DNA of 64,000 nt from UBA877 sp035506155 (GCA_035506155.1 DATJPX010000137.1:9971-73970); one strand, 5' to 3'; counted from the stretch's first letter, positions 1 through 9,496 are shown. Numbers and translations are program-made. The notes: generated from the letters alone by a model not told the origin.

Positions 1-3000
1 CAGCATGATCGCTCAGGCGGGTCAGGAAGGCGAGGGTCTCGCCCGACTGGTATTCGGCCGAGCGGGTCTCCATGACGATCAGGCCGATGACGTTCGCCTC
101 GCGGCGGATCGGGACCACGGTCTGGATGTGGGCGTCGGCAAGGAGGCCCGGCTGGCCCTCGCCCAGGACCAATCGCTGCGGTTGGCCAGTCTCGACGGCG
201 GTTTTCATGGCAGCCTGCTCAAGCGGGATCGGATTGTCCTTATAGGCCTGCTCGAGCTCTTCGTACCCTTCCTGGGCCATCAGGCGAATGCCGCGTTCCT
301 CCAGGATGCCGATCAGGCCCGCTTCCGTGCCAGACTGGCGCATGGCCCACTCCAGGGTCAGGCGCATGGCGCGCGCCACATCCAGGCTGGCATTCAGTTC
401 ACGGTCGATGCGCTGCATCACCGAGAGCTCTTCCACACGGGCGGTCAATTCCTGGTCGGTCAAGGTATACAGGCGGGCATTCTCGATGGCCACGGCCGCC
501 TGGGAGGCAAAGGCCGCCAGCAGATTCTGGTCGTCATCCACGAAGGGCAGGCCGTCCTTGCGATTGATGACTTCCAGCACCCCGGTGACGCGCTCCTTGA
601 CCTGCATCGGCACGGCCAGGATGGCGCGCGTGACGAAGCCGGTCGTCTTGTCGGTCGAGGCGGACCAGGCGGTGGTCTGGGCGACGTTATTTGTGATGAC
701 CGGCCGCCGCGATTGGACCGCTTCCCCGACGATCCCCGTACCGGGAGGCAGGCGCTGCCCGGCCAGATTCTGGGCGACTGGTCCGGCCGTGGCTTTGAAG
801 ATCAGTTCGTCGGTGTTCTCGTCCACCAGGAACAGGCTGCCGGCTTCGCAGTTCAGGATGGCCGCGGCATTGTCGAGGATGTTCTGGAGCAGCGGCTCGG
901 TCTCGAGGGTACCGGTCAACTGGCGGGTGATATCGTTCAGGGTGGCCAACTGGCGGGCGCGCCGTTCCGTCTCCTGGAAGAGGCGGGCCTTGACGATCGC
1001 GCCTGCGGTCTGTTCGGCAATGGATTGAAGCAATTCCTGCTGGCCGGTCGTATAGATGATGGTTGGATCACGGGTCCCGACCGAGAGCGCGCCGATCGTT
1101 TCGGCGCCGGCATTGAGAGGCACACCCACCCAGGCATAAACGCCTTCGGAGATGGGAGTGGCGCCGCGTTTCTGGCACTCACGCGGGTAATCGATGGTCA
1201 GGATCGGGCGGCGGGTGCGGATGACCTCCGGGCTGAGACCGCTGGTCGGGGGCATCGGGTGATTCTCACGTTCGGGAATGCGATCCTTCTTTTCGAGGCA
1301 GAAGGCAAAATAGTAATAATCGCTGCTATTGTTATAGAGGGTGATGTGGAAATCGTCCACCGGGATGACCTGGTTGGTCTGGGCGAAGATCAGTTCCATG
1401 ATGTCGTCGAAAGCCACCGTGATGTTGACGCCCTGGGCAACCCGCGCCAGGATGTTCATCTCGCGCACGCGCCGTTCCAGGTTGAAGATGACCTGGGCCC
1501 GCTCGATGGCCACTGCCGCCGCCGTGCAGATCTGGTCGAGGAAATCCAGGTCGCGGGTGGTGTAATTTTCGCCCGATCGGCGGGGTCCGAGCGCCAGCCA
1601 GCCGATCGGCTGCTTGCTGCTGGGCAACGGGGAGAAGAGCGAGGCTCCCAACAGGGACAGCCGGGCCTGCTCGTATTTGAGCTCGGGGGGCACCGCGGCG
1701 GGATCGAAGAAATAGGGGAGTTTGGCTCCTCCGAGCATCAACGTGAAGGGACTGGTCGTCGCAAAACGCAGGTCGCTGGTCGGTCGTCCATCCTCGCCAG
1801 CCGAAGCGACATATTGATCGTTGACCGGGTCGTAGACGTAAATATGAAGAAACTCGGGTAACAAGCTGCTGTTGACGTGCTGGCGCAGGGTCTTTACGAT
1901 GATCGACAGGTCCACGGTATTGGTCAGCTCGTGGCTGAAATCGCGCACGCGCTGCTCGTAGGCGTGCACGCCGCGGAAGAAGATGTTGTCCACCAGTTGC
2001 TGCAGCCTGGTTCGCAGCGGATTCAGGCCGACCGCAAGGATGAGGATGATCAAACCGATGAAGATTGGATTGGTGGCCTGGAAACTCTGTCCAAAGAGCA
2101 TCGTCAGGCCGGTGACCAGCAGGGCATACCCGCCGACCACCAGGACCGAGAGCAGCGCATACAAAACGCCTTGGCGGAGCATGAAATCCGTCCGCACCAG
2201 GCGGTAACGCAGGATGGTATAGCCGGTCGCCAGTGGGAAGAGCACCGTAAAAAGAAGAAGGTAGGGTGAAAAGTTGAATGAAAATACGCCGGCAAGCATC
2301 TGGAACCAGCCCTGGGTCGCCACCCCCGGTGAAAATCGCTGGATCGTTGGCAGCAGGGAAGTCATCGTCATCCACAAGGCCAGCGGCCCAAACGCCACGA
2401 GCATGCCCAGGAGGATCGTCCCGGCCTGCTGGCGCACCACCGGCGAACGGGCCCAGATCCAGCGGATGATCACCATGACCAGGAAAAAGGCCACGGCCAG
2501 TCCGGCCATGATGTAGATGTTTCGCCAGCCGAGGATGTATGCATCCGGGTGGGAAAAGTCGTACACCTTCAACATGGCCAGGATGTACAACACCAGCCCG
2601 GCGGCGTACCCGATCCAGCGCAGGTAGGGTCGCTTCTGGATCTGTCGAAATTCGAGCGGGAAGACCAGCGCCAGGTCAAGGATCGAGCCGCCGGCGCAGG
2701 CCAGGGCAAAGGTCCACAGCCAGGACAGCATGTGGGTGGTGTAAAGGTCGAACAGCGAGGCGGAACCGAGCGCCACCGAGGTGGCAAACAGCGCAAACGC
2801 CCGGCCGGAGGTCTCCGTACGCCGCATCCCGAAGATCCACAGGCTGATCATCAGGAAGATCAAACCGACCACATAGGGGATGAAGAAGTATTCGATGCGG
2901 GCCGGACCCGGGAAATCTTGCAAAGTGACGGTGACGGTTTCCTCGACCCCGTCGGTAATGCGTCTCAAGACGACCGGCACAGATTGGCCGATGGTCTTCC

Positions 3001-3331
3001 CATCCAAGGCCTTCTCGACTTGTTCTTCGTTCCGCACCTCTAAACCGTTGACTTTTTCGAGTTGATAATGGAGTTGATATAACGTCAGGCCATCTTTGCC
3101 GCGCTGTTCGTCCGCCAGGTAAAGGCCCCACGCTTCCGGCGGCGTCTTCTGCCCCACGCCGTTGAAGACCATGGTCTGTTCGACGAAAGCCCCCAGGAAG
3201 GGTGTCCTCATCCAATCGATCGCCAGGAAGGGAATCACCAGGAAAGCGATCAAAGCCAGGCCCTGGTAGCCCAGGACGATGGCTTGCAAGACACGGTTGA
3301 TTATTTGATTGAGGCGTTCGGATTGTTTCAT
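1..3331 (-). CDS. Membrane-bound multi-GAF sensor protein, 3' end cut by window edge
   Basis: The frame is open from ATG at 3331 to the left edge (about 1110 codons), so the C-terminus is missing. The N-terminus has a transmembrane helix (residues 10-25), then an extracytoplasmic PDZ-like segment (about 45-110, with a VNGLEV core and an LRR..DGVEETVTVTL strand), then roughly eight further hydrophobic helices to about residue 450. At least four GAF-like modules follow (about 460-605, 615-775, 785-955, and 960 to the edge), each closing with an AVAIE/AGAIV-type helix. Proteins of this build usually end in a histidine kinase, GGDEF or phosphatase domain. That output domain would lie outside the window, so the enzymatic role is unknown. 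It probably senses an envelope signal and transmits it through the GAF relay. Long shadow frames exist on the other strand, but only this frame shows domain logic. Confidence 0.9.
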   Translation of the reverse strand, partial: MKQSERLNQIINRVLQAIVLGYQGLALIAFLVIPFLAIDWMRTPFLGAFVEQTMVFNGVGQKTPPEAWGLYLADEQRGKDGLTLYQLHYQLEKVNGLEVRNEEQVEKALDGKTIGQSVPVVLRRITDGVEETVTVTLQDFPGPARIEYFFIPYVVGLIFLMISLWIFGMRRTETSGRAFALFATSVALGSASLFDLYTTHMLSWLWTFALACAGGSILDLALVFPLEFRQIQKRPYLRWIGYAAGLVLYILAMLKVYDFSHPDAYILGWRNIYIMAGLAVAFFLVMVIIRWIWARSPVVRQQAGTILLGMLVAFGPLALWMTMTSLLPTIQRFSPGVATQGWFQMLAGVFSFNFSPYLLLFTVLFPLATGYTILRYRLVRTDFMLRQGVLYALLSVLVVGGYALLVTGLTMLFGQSFQATNPIFIGLIILILAVGLNPLRTRLQQLVDNIFFRGVHAYEQRVRDFSHELTNTVDLSIIVKTLRQHVNSSLLPEFLHIYVYDPVNDQYVASAGEDGRPTSDLRFATTSPFTLMLGGAKLPYFFDPAAVPPELKYEQARLSLLGASLFSPLPSSKQPIGWLALGPRRSGENYTTRDLDFLDQICTAAAVAIERAQVIFNLERRVREMNILARVAQGVNITVAFDDIMELIFAQTNQVIPVDDFHITLYNNSSDYYYFAFCLEKKDRIPERENHPMPPTSGLSPEVIRTRRPILTIDYPRECQKRGATPISEGVYAWVGVPLNAGAETIGALSVGTRDPTIIYTTGQQELLQSIAEQTAGAIVKARLFQETERRARQLATLNDITRQLTGTLETEPLLQNILDNAAAILNCEAGSLFLVDENTDELIFKATAGPVAQNLAGQRLPPGTGIVGEAVQSRRPVITNNVAQTTAWSASTDKTTGFVTRAILAVPMQVKERVTGVLEVINRKDGLPFVDDDQNLLAAFASQAAVAIENARLYTLTDQELTARVEELSVMQRIDRELNASLDVARAMRLTLEWAMRQSGTEAGLIGILEERGIRLMAQEGYEELEQAYKDNPIPLEQAAMKTAVETGQPQRLVLGEGQPGLLADAHIQTVVPIRREANVIGLIVMETRSAEYQSGETLAFLTRLSDHA

Positions 3332-3776
3332 GGCTGGTTTTATCCCATGGATCGTGCCAGGATTTACAATCATTTTACACTACATTCAAGGGGAGAGAAC
3401 AACTTTTTCATATCATTTCCGTAAGTAGGAAGGAGTACATACCCCCGAGCGGAGATTCGCATGTCATCTCACCCGACCAATCGACCAACTACCAATTTTC
3501 CTCGCCCGGACCGTCGAAGGGACGGCCGGGGAGGATTTCACGCCCTGGCCTTTGAGCAGCTTTCCCGATTGATCGGCCTGACCCCGCCCGACCCGGCCCT
3601 GCTCCTCCTCCCGGTAGAGTCTTCCATCCCGCAGTCGACCGGCAAGAAGCCGCCCTCCGGATTCGTGCTCTGACCCGGTTTGCCCGTCAAGGGGGAATCA
3701 AAAAAACTCGGCGAACGCCGCATTTCTTCAGTACCGTTCATTAGAACTATGGATCGAGGTATGCCCGAGCCAGCCG
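3332..3776. other. Intergenic region with one weak small ORF
   Basis: The stretch lies between the GAF sensor (reading left) and the response regulator. It holds a possible minus-strand promoter for the sensor (TTGAAT, 17 bases, TAAATC upstream of 3331), which is a weak match. A 70-codon plus frame at 3461-3673 begins after a GGAG-like site, but it is Pro/Arg-rich, has no recognisable domain and overlaps an equally long antisense frame. I therefore do not call it a gene. Confidence 0.4.
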
Positions 3777-4181
3777 TCATTCGGCCGGGCTCTTTTTTTC
3801 CCCCAACGTGCGGAACAATTCCCGCAGCTCGCTGATCGTGGCCCCGCCTTTTTCGATCACTGCATCGGCATGCGGTTCCGAGGGAGCATATTCCCGGAAT
3901 TCCTGCGCCCCGCGCAAGTCGGCTGTCATAATGTAGATCAACACCCGGGACCATTTTTCCTTCCTCCGGGCGGCTCGCAAAATCTCCCCTCCGCTCATCC
4001 CGGGAAGGCGCGAATCGAGCAGTACCGCAAACGGAATGGGCTCCCGTTCCAGCCTTTCCACAGCTTCCTTCCCATTGTAGATATGCTCAACCACATAACC
4101 CGCCTGTTCGGCCACCATCCCGTACAGGTTTTGAAAGTCTTCGTTATCGTCGATGATCAGGACGAGCGATTGCGCCGCCAT
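3777..4181 (-). CDS. Single-domain response regulator (REC)
   Basis: A 134-residue protein made only of a CheY-like receiver domain. The acidic pair is visible in LIIDDNEDF, the phospho-acceptor Asp in LLDSRLPGMSG, and a Thr in IYIMTADL. The usual conserved Lys near the end is replaced by the AVIEKGGA segment. I chose the ATG at 4181 because an AGGAG lies about 9 bases upstream. A longer frame back to 4286 has no ribosome site and no domain. It has no output domain and no kinase next to it, so it probably acts by protein contact or as a phosphorelay step. The neighbouring GAF sensor, also on the minus strand, could be a partner, but that is inference. Confidence 0.85.
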   Translation of the reverse strand: MAAQSLVLIIDDNEDFQNLYGMVAEQAGYVVEHIYNGKEAVERLEREPIPFAVLLDSRLPGMSGGEILRAARRKEKWSRVLIYIMTADLRGAQEFREYAPSEPHADAVIEKGGATISELRELFRTLGEKKSPAE

Positions 4182-4507
4182 GCTGCCAGCTCCTGTTTTT
4201 GCCAACCAATAAATGAAAACACGGATTCTAGGCTCTGATAAAGTAAACCCTGGGATCCTGAAATTGATTTGCCAGGGGACCAGCAATAGTTTAGCACAAC
4301 TTCGGATTTCAGTGCGATTCTTGGGCGGGTCGGCCGGCTTTCAGCCCCAATACAAAAGCCACATAATTATGATAATTATTCTCATGTATATCTAATATTT
4401 TTGTCCTATAGTTGCTTATTGTAGTATTGCGCGGCAACTTCCGCCGGCACGCCTGCCAAGCGGTTGGACTCGACAGCTTTCGGATTCCCTGATTCCCCAA
4501 TCAAAAT
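4182..4507. other. AT-rich divergent intergenic region
   Basis: This region separates the response regulator (minus) from the HtrA-like protease (plus). It contains an AT-rich patch with an imperfect dyad around 4362-4378 (ATAATTAT-gat-AATTAT) and no convincing paired -35/-10 boxes. Short frames here are shadows. It probably carries both divergent promoters. Confidence 0.4.
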
Positions 4508-5350
4508 ATGACCGACGAACCTTCTCTTTCGAAACAAGAGCAACGGGCCCGCCGTACACAGCGCCTGCGCGCCATTCTGAGACAGTCCGGCTTGATTGTC
4601 GCCGGGATCGCAATGGCTTTAATCGCCGTGCTGATCTACCGATTAGCGTTCCCCGGTCCCCAACCGCTGACGACCCAGGATGTAGCCACCAACGTCGCCC
4701 AGGCGCTCGCTTCCGCCACTCCGCCGCCCGCCTATTCTGCGGGCGTGTATCAGGCCATTCTCCCTTCGCTGGTCCTCATCGAGACAAAAAATACCGGAAC
4801 AGCCGACCAGATCGAGAGCGGATTGGGCAGCGGCTTCGTGGTCGATGACGCCGGCGACATCCTGACCAGCCTGCACGTGGTCGCCGACGCGGACCAGATC
4901 CAGTTGACCTTCTTCGACGGCACCCAATCCACTGCCCAGGTATCCAGCAAGCAGCCCGAAAACGACATTGCCATCCTGCGGGCGACCAACCCACCGGCTC
5001 AACTCGTCCCGGCCACGCTCGGAAACCCGAACGCCATGCGGGTGGGTGACGAGGCCTACGTGGTCGGCAACCCCTTTGGCTTGTATGGCTCGATGAGCGC
5101 CGGCGTCATCTCGGGCTTCGACCGCTTTTTTCAGATTCCCAACAGCAATGTGCAACTCAAGGGTTTGATCCAGATCGATGCAGCGGTGAACCCCGGAAAT
5201 TCGGGCGGTCCCCTGCTGAACCGGGCCGGCCAGGTGATCGGGGTCATCGAAGGGATCGCTAATCCGAGCGGGGAAAATGTCTTCATCGGGATCGGTTTCG
5301 CCGTCCCGATTACCACGGTCACGTCGGGTATGGGCTCGCCGCCGGACTAG
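4508..5350 (+). CDS. Membrane-anchored trypsin-like serine protease (HtrA/DegP type, no PDZ)
   Basis: A 280-residue protein with a single N-terminal transmembrane helix (about residues 27-48) and an S1C protease domain facing outward. The catalytic triad is readable: His in LTSLHVVADA, Asp in NDIAILRA and Ser in NPGNSGGPLL. Family members usually carry one or two C-terminal PDZ domains. Here the chain stops just after the protease fold (FIGIGFAVPI) with a short Gly/Ser/Pro tail, so a PDZ domain is absent. No clear ribosome site precedes the ATG. It lies 36 bases before the MoxR gene on the same strand, so it may be the first gene of that operon and serve envelope quality control. Confidence 0.88.
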   Translation: MTDEPSLSKQEQRARRTQRLRAILRQSGLIVAGIAMALIAVLIYRLAFPGPQPLTTQDVATNVAQALASATPPPAYSAGVYQAILPSLVLIETKNTGTADQIESGLGSGFVVDDAGDILTSLHVVADADQIQLTFFDGTQSTAQVSSKQPENDIAILRATNPPAQLVPATLGNPNAMRVGDEAYVVGNPFGLYGSMSAGVISGFDRFFQIPNSNVQLKGLIQIDAAVNPGNSGGPLLNRAGQVIGVIEGIANPSGENVFIGIGFAVPITTVTSGMGSPPD

Positions 5351-5386
5351 GACCTTGCACTCAAATCAACCACAAGGAGCATTCTT

Positions 5387-6397
5387 ATGGACGAGAACAA
5401 AAGACCTGAAGACCGTACTCCGATGGAGCGCGTCCTTTATGAGGTAAAAAAGGTCATCGTCGGCCAGGATCACCTGCTCGAACGGCTGATCGTCGCCCTG
5501 GTGGCGCGCGGCCACATCCTGGTCGAAGGCGTCCCAGGGCTGGCCAAGACGATGGCCATCAAGACCCTGGCGGATGCGATCGGCGGCGAGTTCAAACGCA
5601 TTCAGTTCACGCCTGATCTCGTCCCGGCCGACCTGGTCGGGACGCGCATCTATAACCAGAAGACCGGCGAGTTCAACACCTCCCTTGGGCCGGTCTTCAC
5701 CAACCTGCTGCTGGCAGACGAGATCAACCGGGCTCCGGCCAAGGTTCAGAGCGCCCTGCTGGAAGTCATGCAGGAACGCCAGGTGACCATCGGCCGGGAA
5801 ACCTTCCAGGTGCCGAATCCCTTCCTCGTCCTGGCAACCCAGAACCCGATCGAGACTGAAGGTACCTACGCCTTGCCGGAGGCCCAGGTGGACCGGTTCA
5901 TGCTCAAGGTGCTGGTCGGCTACCCGGAGGCGACCGAGGAGTTCGTCATCGTCGAGCGCATGACCAGGGCGCTGCAGGCCGTCCAGAAGGTGCTGACCCC
6001 CAAACAGTTGGTCAGCCTGCAGCAGGAGGCCGACCGGGTCTTCGTCGACCCGGCGCTGATCGAATACGCCGTCCGGTTGGTGACAGCCACGCGCAATCCC
6101 GAAGAGGTCGGCCTGCCAGACCTGAAGCATTACATCCTCTACGGGGCCAGCCCGCGGGCCTCGATCAACCTCATCCTGACGGGGCGCGCCCTGGCCTTCG
6201 TGCGCGGCCGCGATTATGCCTTCCCACAGGACGTGCTGGATATGGCCCTGGATGTGATGCGCCACCGCCTGGTCCTGTCGTACGAAGCCCTTTCGGATGG
6301 CGTCACCGGGGACGATATCCTCCAGAAGATCCTCGACCGCGTCCCGATCCCCGTGGTGCCCTTGCATGAACACGCCAACGCCAGTAACGACGCCTGA
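5387..6397 (+). CDS. MoxR-family AAA+ ATPase
   Basis: A 336-residue AAA+ ATPase. Walker A is GVPGLAKT (about residues 50-57), Walker B is LLLADEINRAP, sensor 1 is ATQNPIE, and the arginine-finger region is ALPEAQVDRF. The C-terminal lid domain follows, as is normal for AAA_3/MoxR proteins. An AAGGAG site precedes the ATG. The gene overlaps the next one (DUF58) by 32 bases, and the run MoxR, DUF58, VWA, VWA is the classic arrangement in which the ATPase is thought to act as a chaperone that assembles or activates VWA-domain membrane complexes. It acts in the cytoplasm. Confidence 0.95.
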   Translation: MDENKRPEDRTPMERVLYEVKKVIVGQDHLLERLIVALVARGHILVEGVPGLAKTMAIKTLADAIGGEFKRIQFTPDLVPADLVGTRIYNQKTGEFNTSLGPVFTNLLLADEINRAPAKVQSALLEVMQERQVTIGRETFQVPNPFLVLATQNPIETEGTYALPEAQVDRFMLKVLVGYPEATEEFVIVERMTRALQAVQKVLTPKQLVSLQQEADRVFVDPALIEYAVRLVTATRNPEEVGLPDLKHYILYGASPRASINLILTGRALAFVRGRDYAFPQDVLDMALDVMRHRLVLSYEALSDGVTGDDILQKILDRVPIPVVPLHEHANASNDA

Positions 6398-7268
6398 ACG
6401 CATCCTCCAGCGCCTGGACTGGAAGGTCATCCGCCGGCTGGACGGGCTGTTGCAGGGCGATTACCGCACCCTGTTCTACGGCTACGGTGTGGACTTCGCC
6501 GACCTGCGCGAATACCAGCCCGAGGACGATGTGCGCTACATCGACTGGAACGTTACCGCCCGCATGGACACGCCCTACGTCCGCAAATACGTCGAGGACC
6601 GGGAAGTCACAGCCTGGTTCCTGCTCGACTTGAGTCCATCGATCGACTTCGGGACCGTCCAGAGCGTCAAGCGGGCCGTGTTGATCGATTTCGTCGCAAC
6701 CCTGGCCCGCCTGCTGACCAGCCACGGCAACCGTGTCGGCGCGTTGTTCTACGGCGAGCGGATCGAGCGGACGATCCCGGCGCGCGGCGGCCGCGACCAG
6801 GTCTTGATCCTGATCAACGACCTGCTCAAGCAGCCTCCCCTGCCCCGGGCGCCGTTCACCGACCTCTCGCCGCTTTTCGAAGGCGGGCTCAATCTCATCA
6901 AGCGCCGCTCGCTGGTTTTCGTCATCTCGGATTTCATTTCCGCGCCCGGATGGGAGCGCTCGCTGAACCTGCTCAGCCGCCGGCACGAGGTGCTGGCGAT
7001 CCGCCTGTGGGATCCACGCGAGGTCCGTTTGCCTGATATCGGTCCGATCATCATGGAAGATGCAGAGACCGGAGAGCAATTGTTCATTGACACTCACGAC
7101 CGGAAGTTCCGTCGTCGTTTCGAAGAGGCTGCCAAACAACGCGAAGAGTCACTCGAAGCAGCCTTTCATCACGCTGGCGTGGATATGCTCTCGCTCTCGA
7201 CAAATGAGGATCTGGTCCATGCCATCGTCCGGTTCGCCACCTTGCGAAAGACGCAAAGGAAGCATTAG
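6366..7268 (+). CDS. DUF58 domain-containing protein
   Basis: A 300-residue protein of the DUF58 family, regular partners of MoxR ATPases. Diagnostic features are the early segment DLREYQPEDDVRYIDWNVTARM and the VWA-like strand WFLLDLSPSIDFG (a DxSxS-type metal site reading DLSPS), followed by SLVFVISDFIS. I chose the ATG at 6366, inside the end of the MoxR gene, because residues before it in the longer frame (from 6297) are not family-like. The overlap implies translational coupling. Its biochemical role is unproven in the family. The context suggests a cytosolic adaptor between the ATPase and the two VWA membrane proteins downstream. Confidence 0.92.
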   Translation: MNTPTPVTTPERILQRLDWKVIRRLDGLLQGDYRTLFYGYGVDFADLREYQPEDDVRYIDWNVTARMDTPYVRKYVEDREVTAWFLLDLSPSIDFGTVQSVKRAVLIDFVATLARLLTSHGNRVGALFYGERIERTIPARGGRDQVLILINDLLKQPPLPRAPFTDLSPLFEGGLNLIKRRSLVFVISDFISAPGWERSLNLLSRRHEVLAIRLWDPREVRLPDIGPIIMEDAETGEQLFIDTHDRKFRRRFEEAAKQREESLEAAFHHAGVDMLSLSTNEDLVHAIVRFATLRKTQRKH

Positions 7269-7270
7269 CC

Positions 7271-8287
7271 ATGACGTTCATCTGGCCGACTATGCTGTTC
7301 GCCCTGCTCCTGATCCCGCTCTTCGTGGGCGGGTACCTGCTCTATCAACGACGGCGCCAACGGCTGATCAAAAAATACGGCGAGCTGGGACTTGGCCAGG
7401 GCGCCGGCGCCCGCCGGCACATCCCGCCGACGATTTTCCTGATGGGGTTGAGCGTGTTGTTGTTCTCCCTGTCCCGTCCTCAGGCGGTCGTCACCCTGCC
7501 GAAGCTGGAAGGGACGGTCATCCTGTCCTTCGACGCCTCGGGCAGCATGGCCGCCACCGACCTGAAGCCCACCCGGATGGAAGCCGCAAAAACCGCCGTA
7601 AAGGACTTCATCAAGCGCCAGCCGCCTTACGTCCAGATCGGCGTGGTCGCCTTCAGCGACAGCGGCTTCTCGATGCAGGTGCCGTCAGAGGACCAGGGGG
7701 CTGTCCTGGCCGCCATCCAGCGTCTGGCCCCGCTGCGCGGTACTTCGCTGGCGAACGGCATCCTGGCCTCCCTGAATGCCATTGCAGTCGCCCAGGGACA
7801 CAATCCGATCGGGGTGACTGCCGGAGAGCCGCCCAGCTTGAGCCTTAACACCCCCATGCCTACCCCTTCCCCGACTCCCGTCCCGCAGGGGACGTACACC
7901 AACGCAGTCATCATCCTGCTCAGCGACGGCGAGAACAACGAAAACCCTGATCCGCTCGTGGCCGCCAAGCAGGCCGCCGACCGGGGAGTACGCATCTACA
8001 CGGTCGGGATCGGCAGCGTAACGGGGACGGACGTACACGTCAACGGCTTCATCGTCCATACCCAACTCAACGAGGACCTGCTGAAACAGATCTCCCAGAT
8101 TACCGGCGGGGCGTACTACAACGCCCAGAGCGAGCAGGACCTGGAGACGATCTACCAAAAACTCGCCGCCCAGTTGGTCAACAAACCGGAGAAAACCGAG
8201 TTGACCGCCCTGTTCGCCGGTGCAGCGATCCTGGTTCTCTTGATCGGCGGCACTTTCTCCCTTCTCTGGTTCAGCCGGTTGCCATGA
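7271..8287 (+). CDS. VWA-domain membrane protein (BatA-like), first copy
   Basis: A 338-residue protein with two N-terminal hydrophobic helices (about 5-25 and 55-75), an external or periplasm-facing von Willebrand A domain and a C-terminal helix (about 312-332) ending in a short tail. The metal-ion site is intact: FDASGSM (DxSxS), with the Thr of RGTSLANG and the Asp of LLSDGEN. A Thr/Pro-rich loop (NTPMPTPSPTPVP) is inserted inside the VWA fold near residue 200. The gene starts two bases after the DUF58 stop. It is paralogous to the next gene, and together they should form a membrane complex served by the MoxR ATPase. Confidence 0.92.
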   Translation: MTFIWPTMLFALLLIPLFVGGYLLYQRRRQRLIKKYGELGLGQGAGARRHIPPTIFLMGLSVLLFSLSRPQAVVTLPKLEGTVILSFDASGSMAATDLKPTRMEAAKTAVKDFIKRQPPYVQIGVVAFSDSGFSMQVPSEDQGAVLAAIQRLAPLRGTSLANGILASLNAIAVAQGHNPIGVTAGEPPSLSLNTPMPTPSPTPVPQGTYTNAVIILLSDGENNENPDPLVAAKQAADRGVRIYTVGIGSVTGTDVHVNGFIVHTQLNEDLLKQISQITGGAYYNAQSEQDLETIYQKLAAQLVNKPEKTELTALFAGAAILVLLIGGTFSLLWFSRLP

Positions 8288-8317
8288 ACCTTATTGATCG
8301 GTAGTTGGAGGTCTTCC

Positions 8318-9352
8318 ATGGACCTGCTCTGGCCCGGATTCCTTTTCCTGCTTTTGCTCATCCCTGTCCTGATCGCCCTTTACATCTGGATGCTGCGGCG
8401 CCGGCACGCGGCCGTCCGCTATTCCAGCCTGTCGCTCGTGCGCGCCGCCGTGCCGCCTCGCTCGAGGTTGCGACGGCATATCCCGCCCGCTCTCTTCCTG
8501 CTCGGACTCGCCAGCCTGGTGGTCGCCCTGGGCAGGCCGGTGGCCATCGTCACCCTGCCGACCGACCAGACCACCATCATCCTTACTATGGACGTCTCGG
8601 GGAGCATGCGCTCGATGGACATCCCGCCCAGCCGCCTGCAAGCCGCCGAGGCGGCCGCCTTGAACTTCATCCAGCGCCAGAAATCGAACACCCAGATCGG
8701 GGTGGTGGCTTTTTCCGGCTATGCCGAGGAAATCCAACCGCCGACGACTGACCAGGAGGCCCTGCAGGCTGCGGTCGAAAGTCTGACGACCGGCCGGCGG
8801 ACCGCGATCGGCAGCGGCATCCTCCAGGCCATCGACGCGATCTCCGAAGTGGATAAGAATGTGGTACCCAGCATCACCGATACGAACCCCGGCGTCGAAC
8901 CGACCCCGCTTCCCAAGGGAGATTACGTGCCCGATATCATCGTCCTGCTGACCGACGGCGTCAGCAACGCCGGGCCGGCGCCCCTGGATGCCGCCCAGCA
9001 GGCCGTCGACCGCGGCATCCGGGTATACACGATCGGCTTCGGGACCGACAACGGGTCCATCCCGGCCGACACCTTCGGGGGCGGGTTCGCGGGTGGAGGC
9101 GGGGGCGGATTTGGAGGCCGGTTCCGTACCGGCATCGACGAAACTGTCCTCAAACAGATCGCCAGCATGACGGGCGGCACGTACAACTCGGCCAGCAGCG
9201 CCGGCGAGCTCCAATCCGTCTTCGAAAACCTGCCGACTTACCTGATCGTCAAGCACGGGACGGTCGAGATCACCGTCGCCTTCGCGGCTTTGGGTGCGTT
9301 TCTGTTCGCCCTGGCGATCGGCCTTTCGATGGCCTGGCATCCACTGCCCTGA
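8318..9352 (+). CDS. VWA-domain membrane protein (BatA-like), second copy
   Basis: A 344-residue paralogue of the preceding protein with the same layout: two N-terminal helices, a VWA domain with TMDVSGSM (DxSxS), LLTDGVS, and a C-terminal helix. The ATG at 8318 is preferred over an in-frame ATG at 8294 because GGAGG lies a few bases before it. A striking Gly-rich stretch (about residues 248-268, mostly Gly with Phe and Arg) replaces an ordinary loop after TIGFGTDNG. It is the last gene of the operon, and a strong terminator hairpin follows 24 bases downstream. Confidence 0.92.
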   Translation: MDLLWPGFLFLLLLIPVLIALYIWMLRRRHAAVRYSSLSLVRAAVPPRSRLRRHIPPALFLLGLASLVVALGRPVAIVTLPTDQTTIILTMDVSGSMRSMDIPPSRLQAAEAAALNFIQRQKSNTQIGVVAFSGYAEEIQPPTTDQEALQAAVESLTTGRRTAIGSGILQAIDAISEVDKNVVPSITDTNPGVEPTPLPKGDYVPDIIVLLTDGVSNAGPAPLDAAQQAVDRGIRVYTIGFGTDNGSIPADTFGGGFAGGGGGGFGGRFRTGIDETVLKQIASMTGGTYNSASSAGELQSVFENLPTYLIVKHGTVEITVAFAALGAFLFALAIGLSMAWHPLP

Positions 9353-9376
9353 TGTCGATTTGACAAAGGCTTTCCC

Positions 9377-9413
9377 AGGCGCCTCCCGTGAAAAACCGGG
9401 AGGCGCCTTTTTA
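9377..9413 (+). terminator. Rho-independent terminator after the MoxR/VWA operon
   Basis: A perfect 12-bp inverted repeat (AGGCGCCTCCCG / CGGGAGGCGCCT, arms 9377-9388 and 9397-9408) with an 8-base A-rich loop is followed by TTTTTAT. Confidence 0.9.
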
Positions 9414-9466
9414 TCGGAGTGATCCGTGGCTGCGAAACTCGGCGGACACCGACACTCGCCGCCGGC

Positions 9467-9495
9467 TTGACGAAACTTCCTGGTTAACCTATAAT
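9467..9495 (+). promoter_or_regulatory. Sigma-70-type promoter of the TetR gene
   Basis: TTGACG (9467-9472), a 17-base spacer and a perfect TATAAT (9490-9495). The predicted start of transcription, about 9502, falls in the first arm of the adjacent operator. Confidence 0.8.
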
Positions 9496-9496
9496 T

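Noticed and set aside
5..1861. 618-codon plus-strand open frame
   Set aside because: It is the antisense shadow of the GAF sensor. Its translation has no domain, whereas the minus frame shows a continuous run of GAF modules.
3461..3673. 70-codon plus ORF as a gene
   Set aside because: It has a weak ribosome site but no domain, biased composition and an equally long antisense frame.
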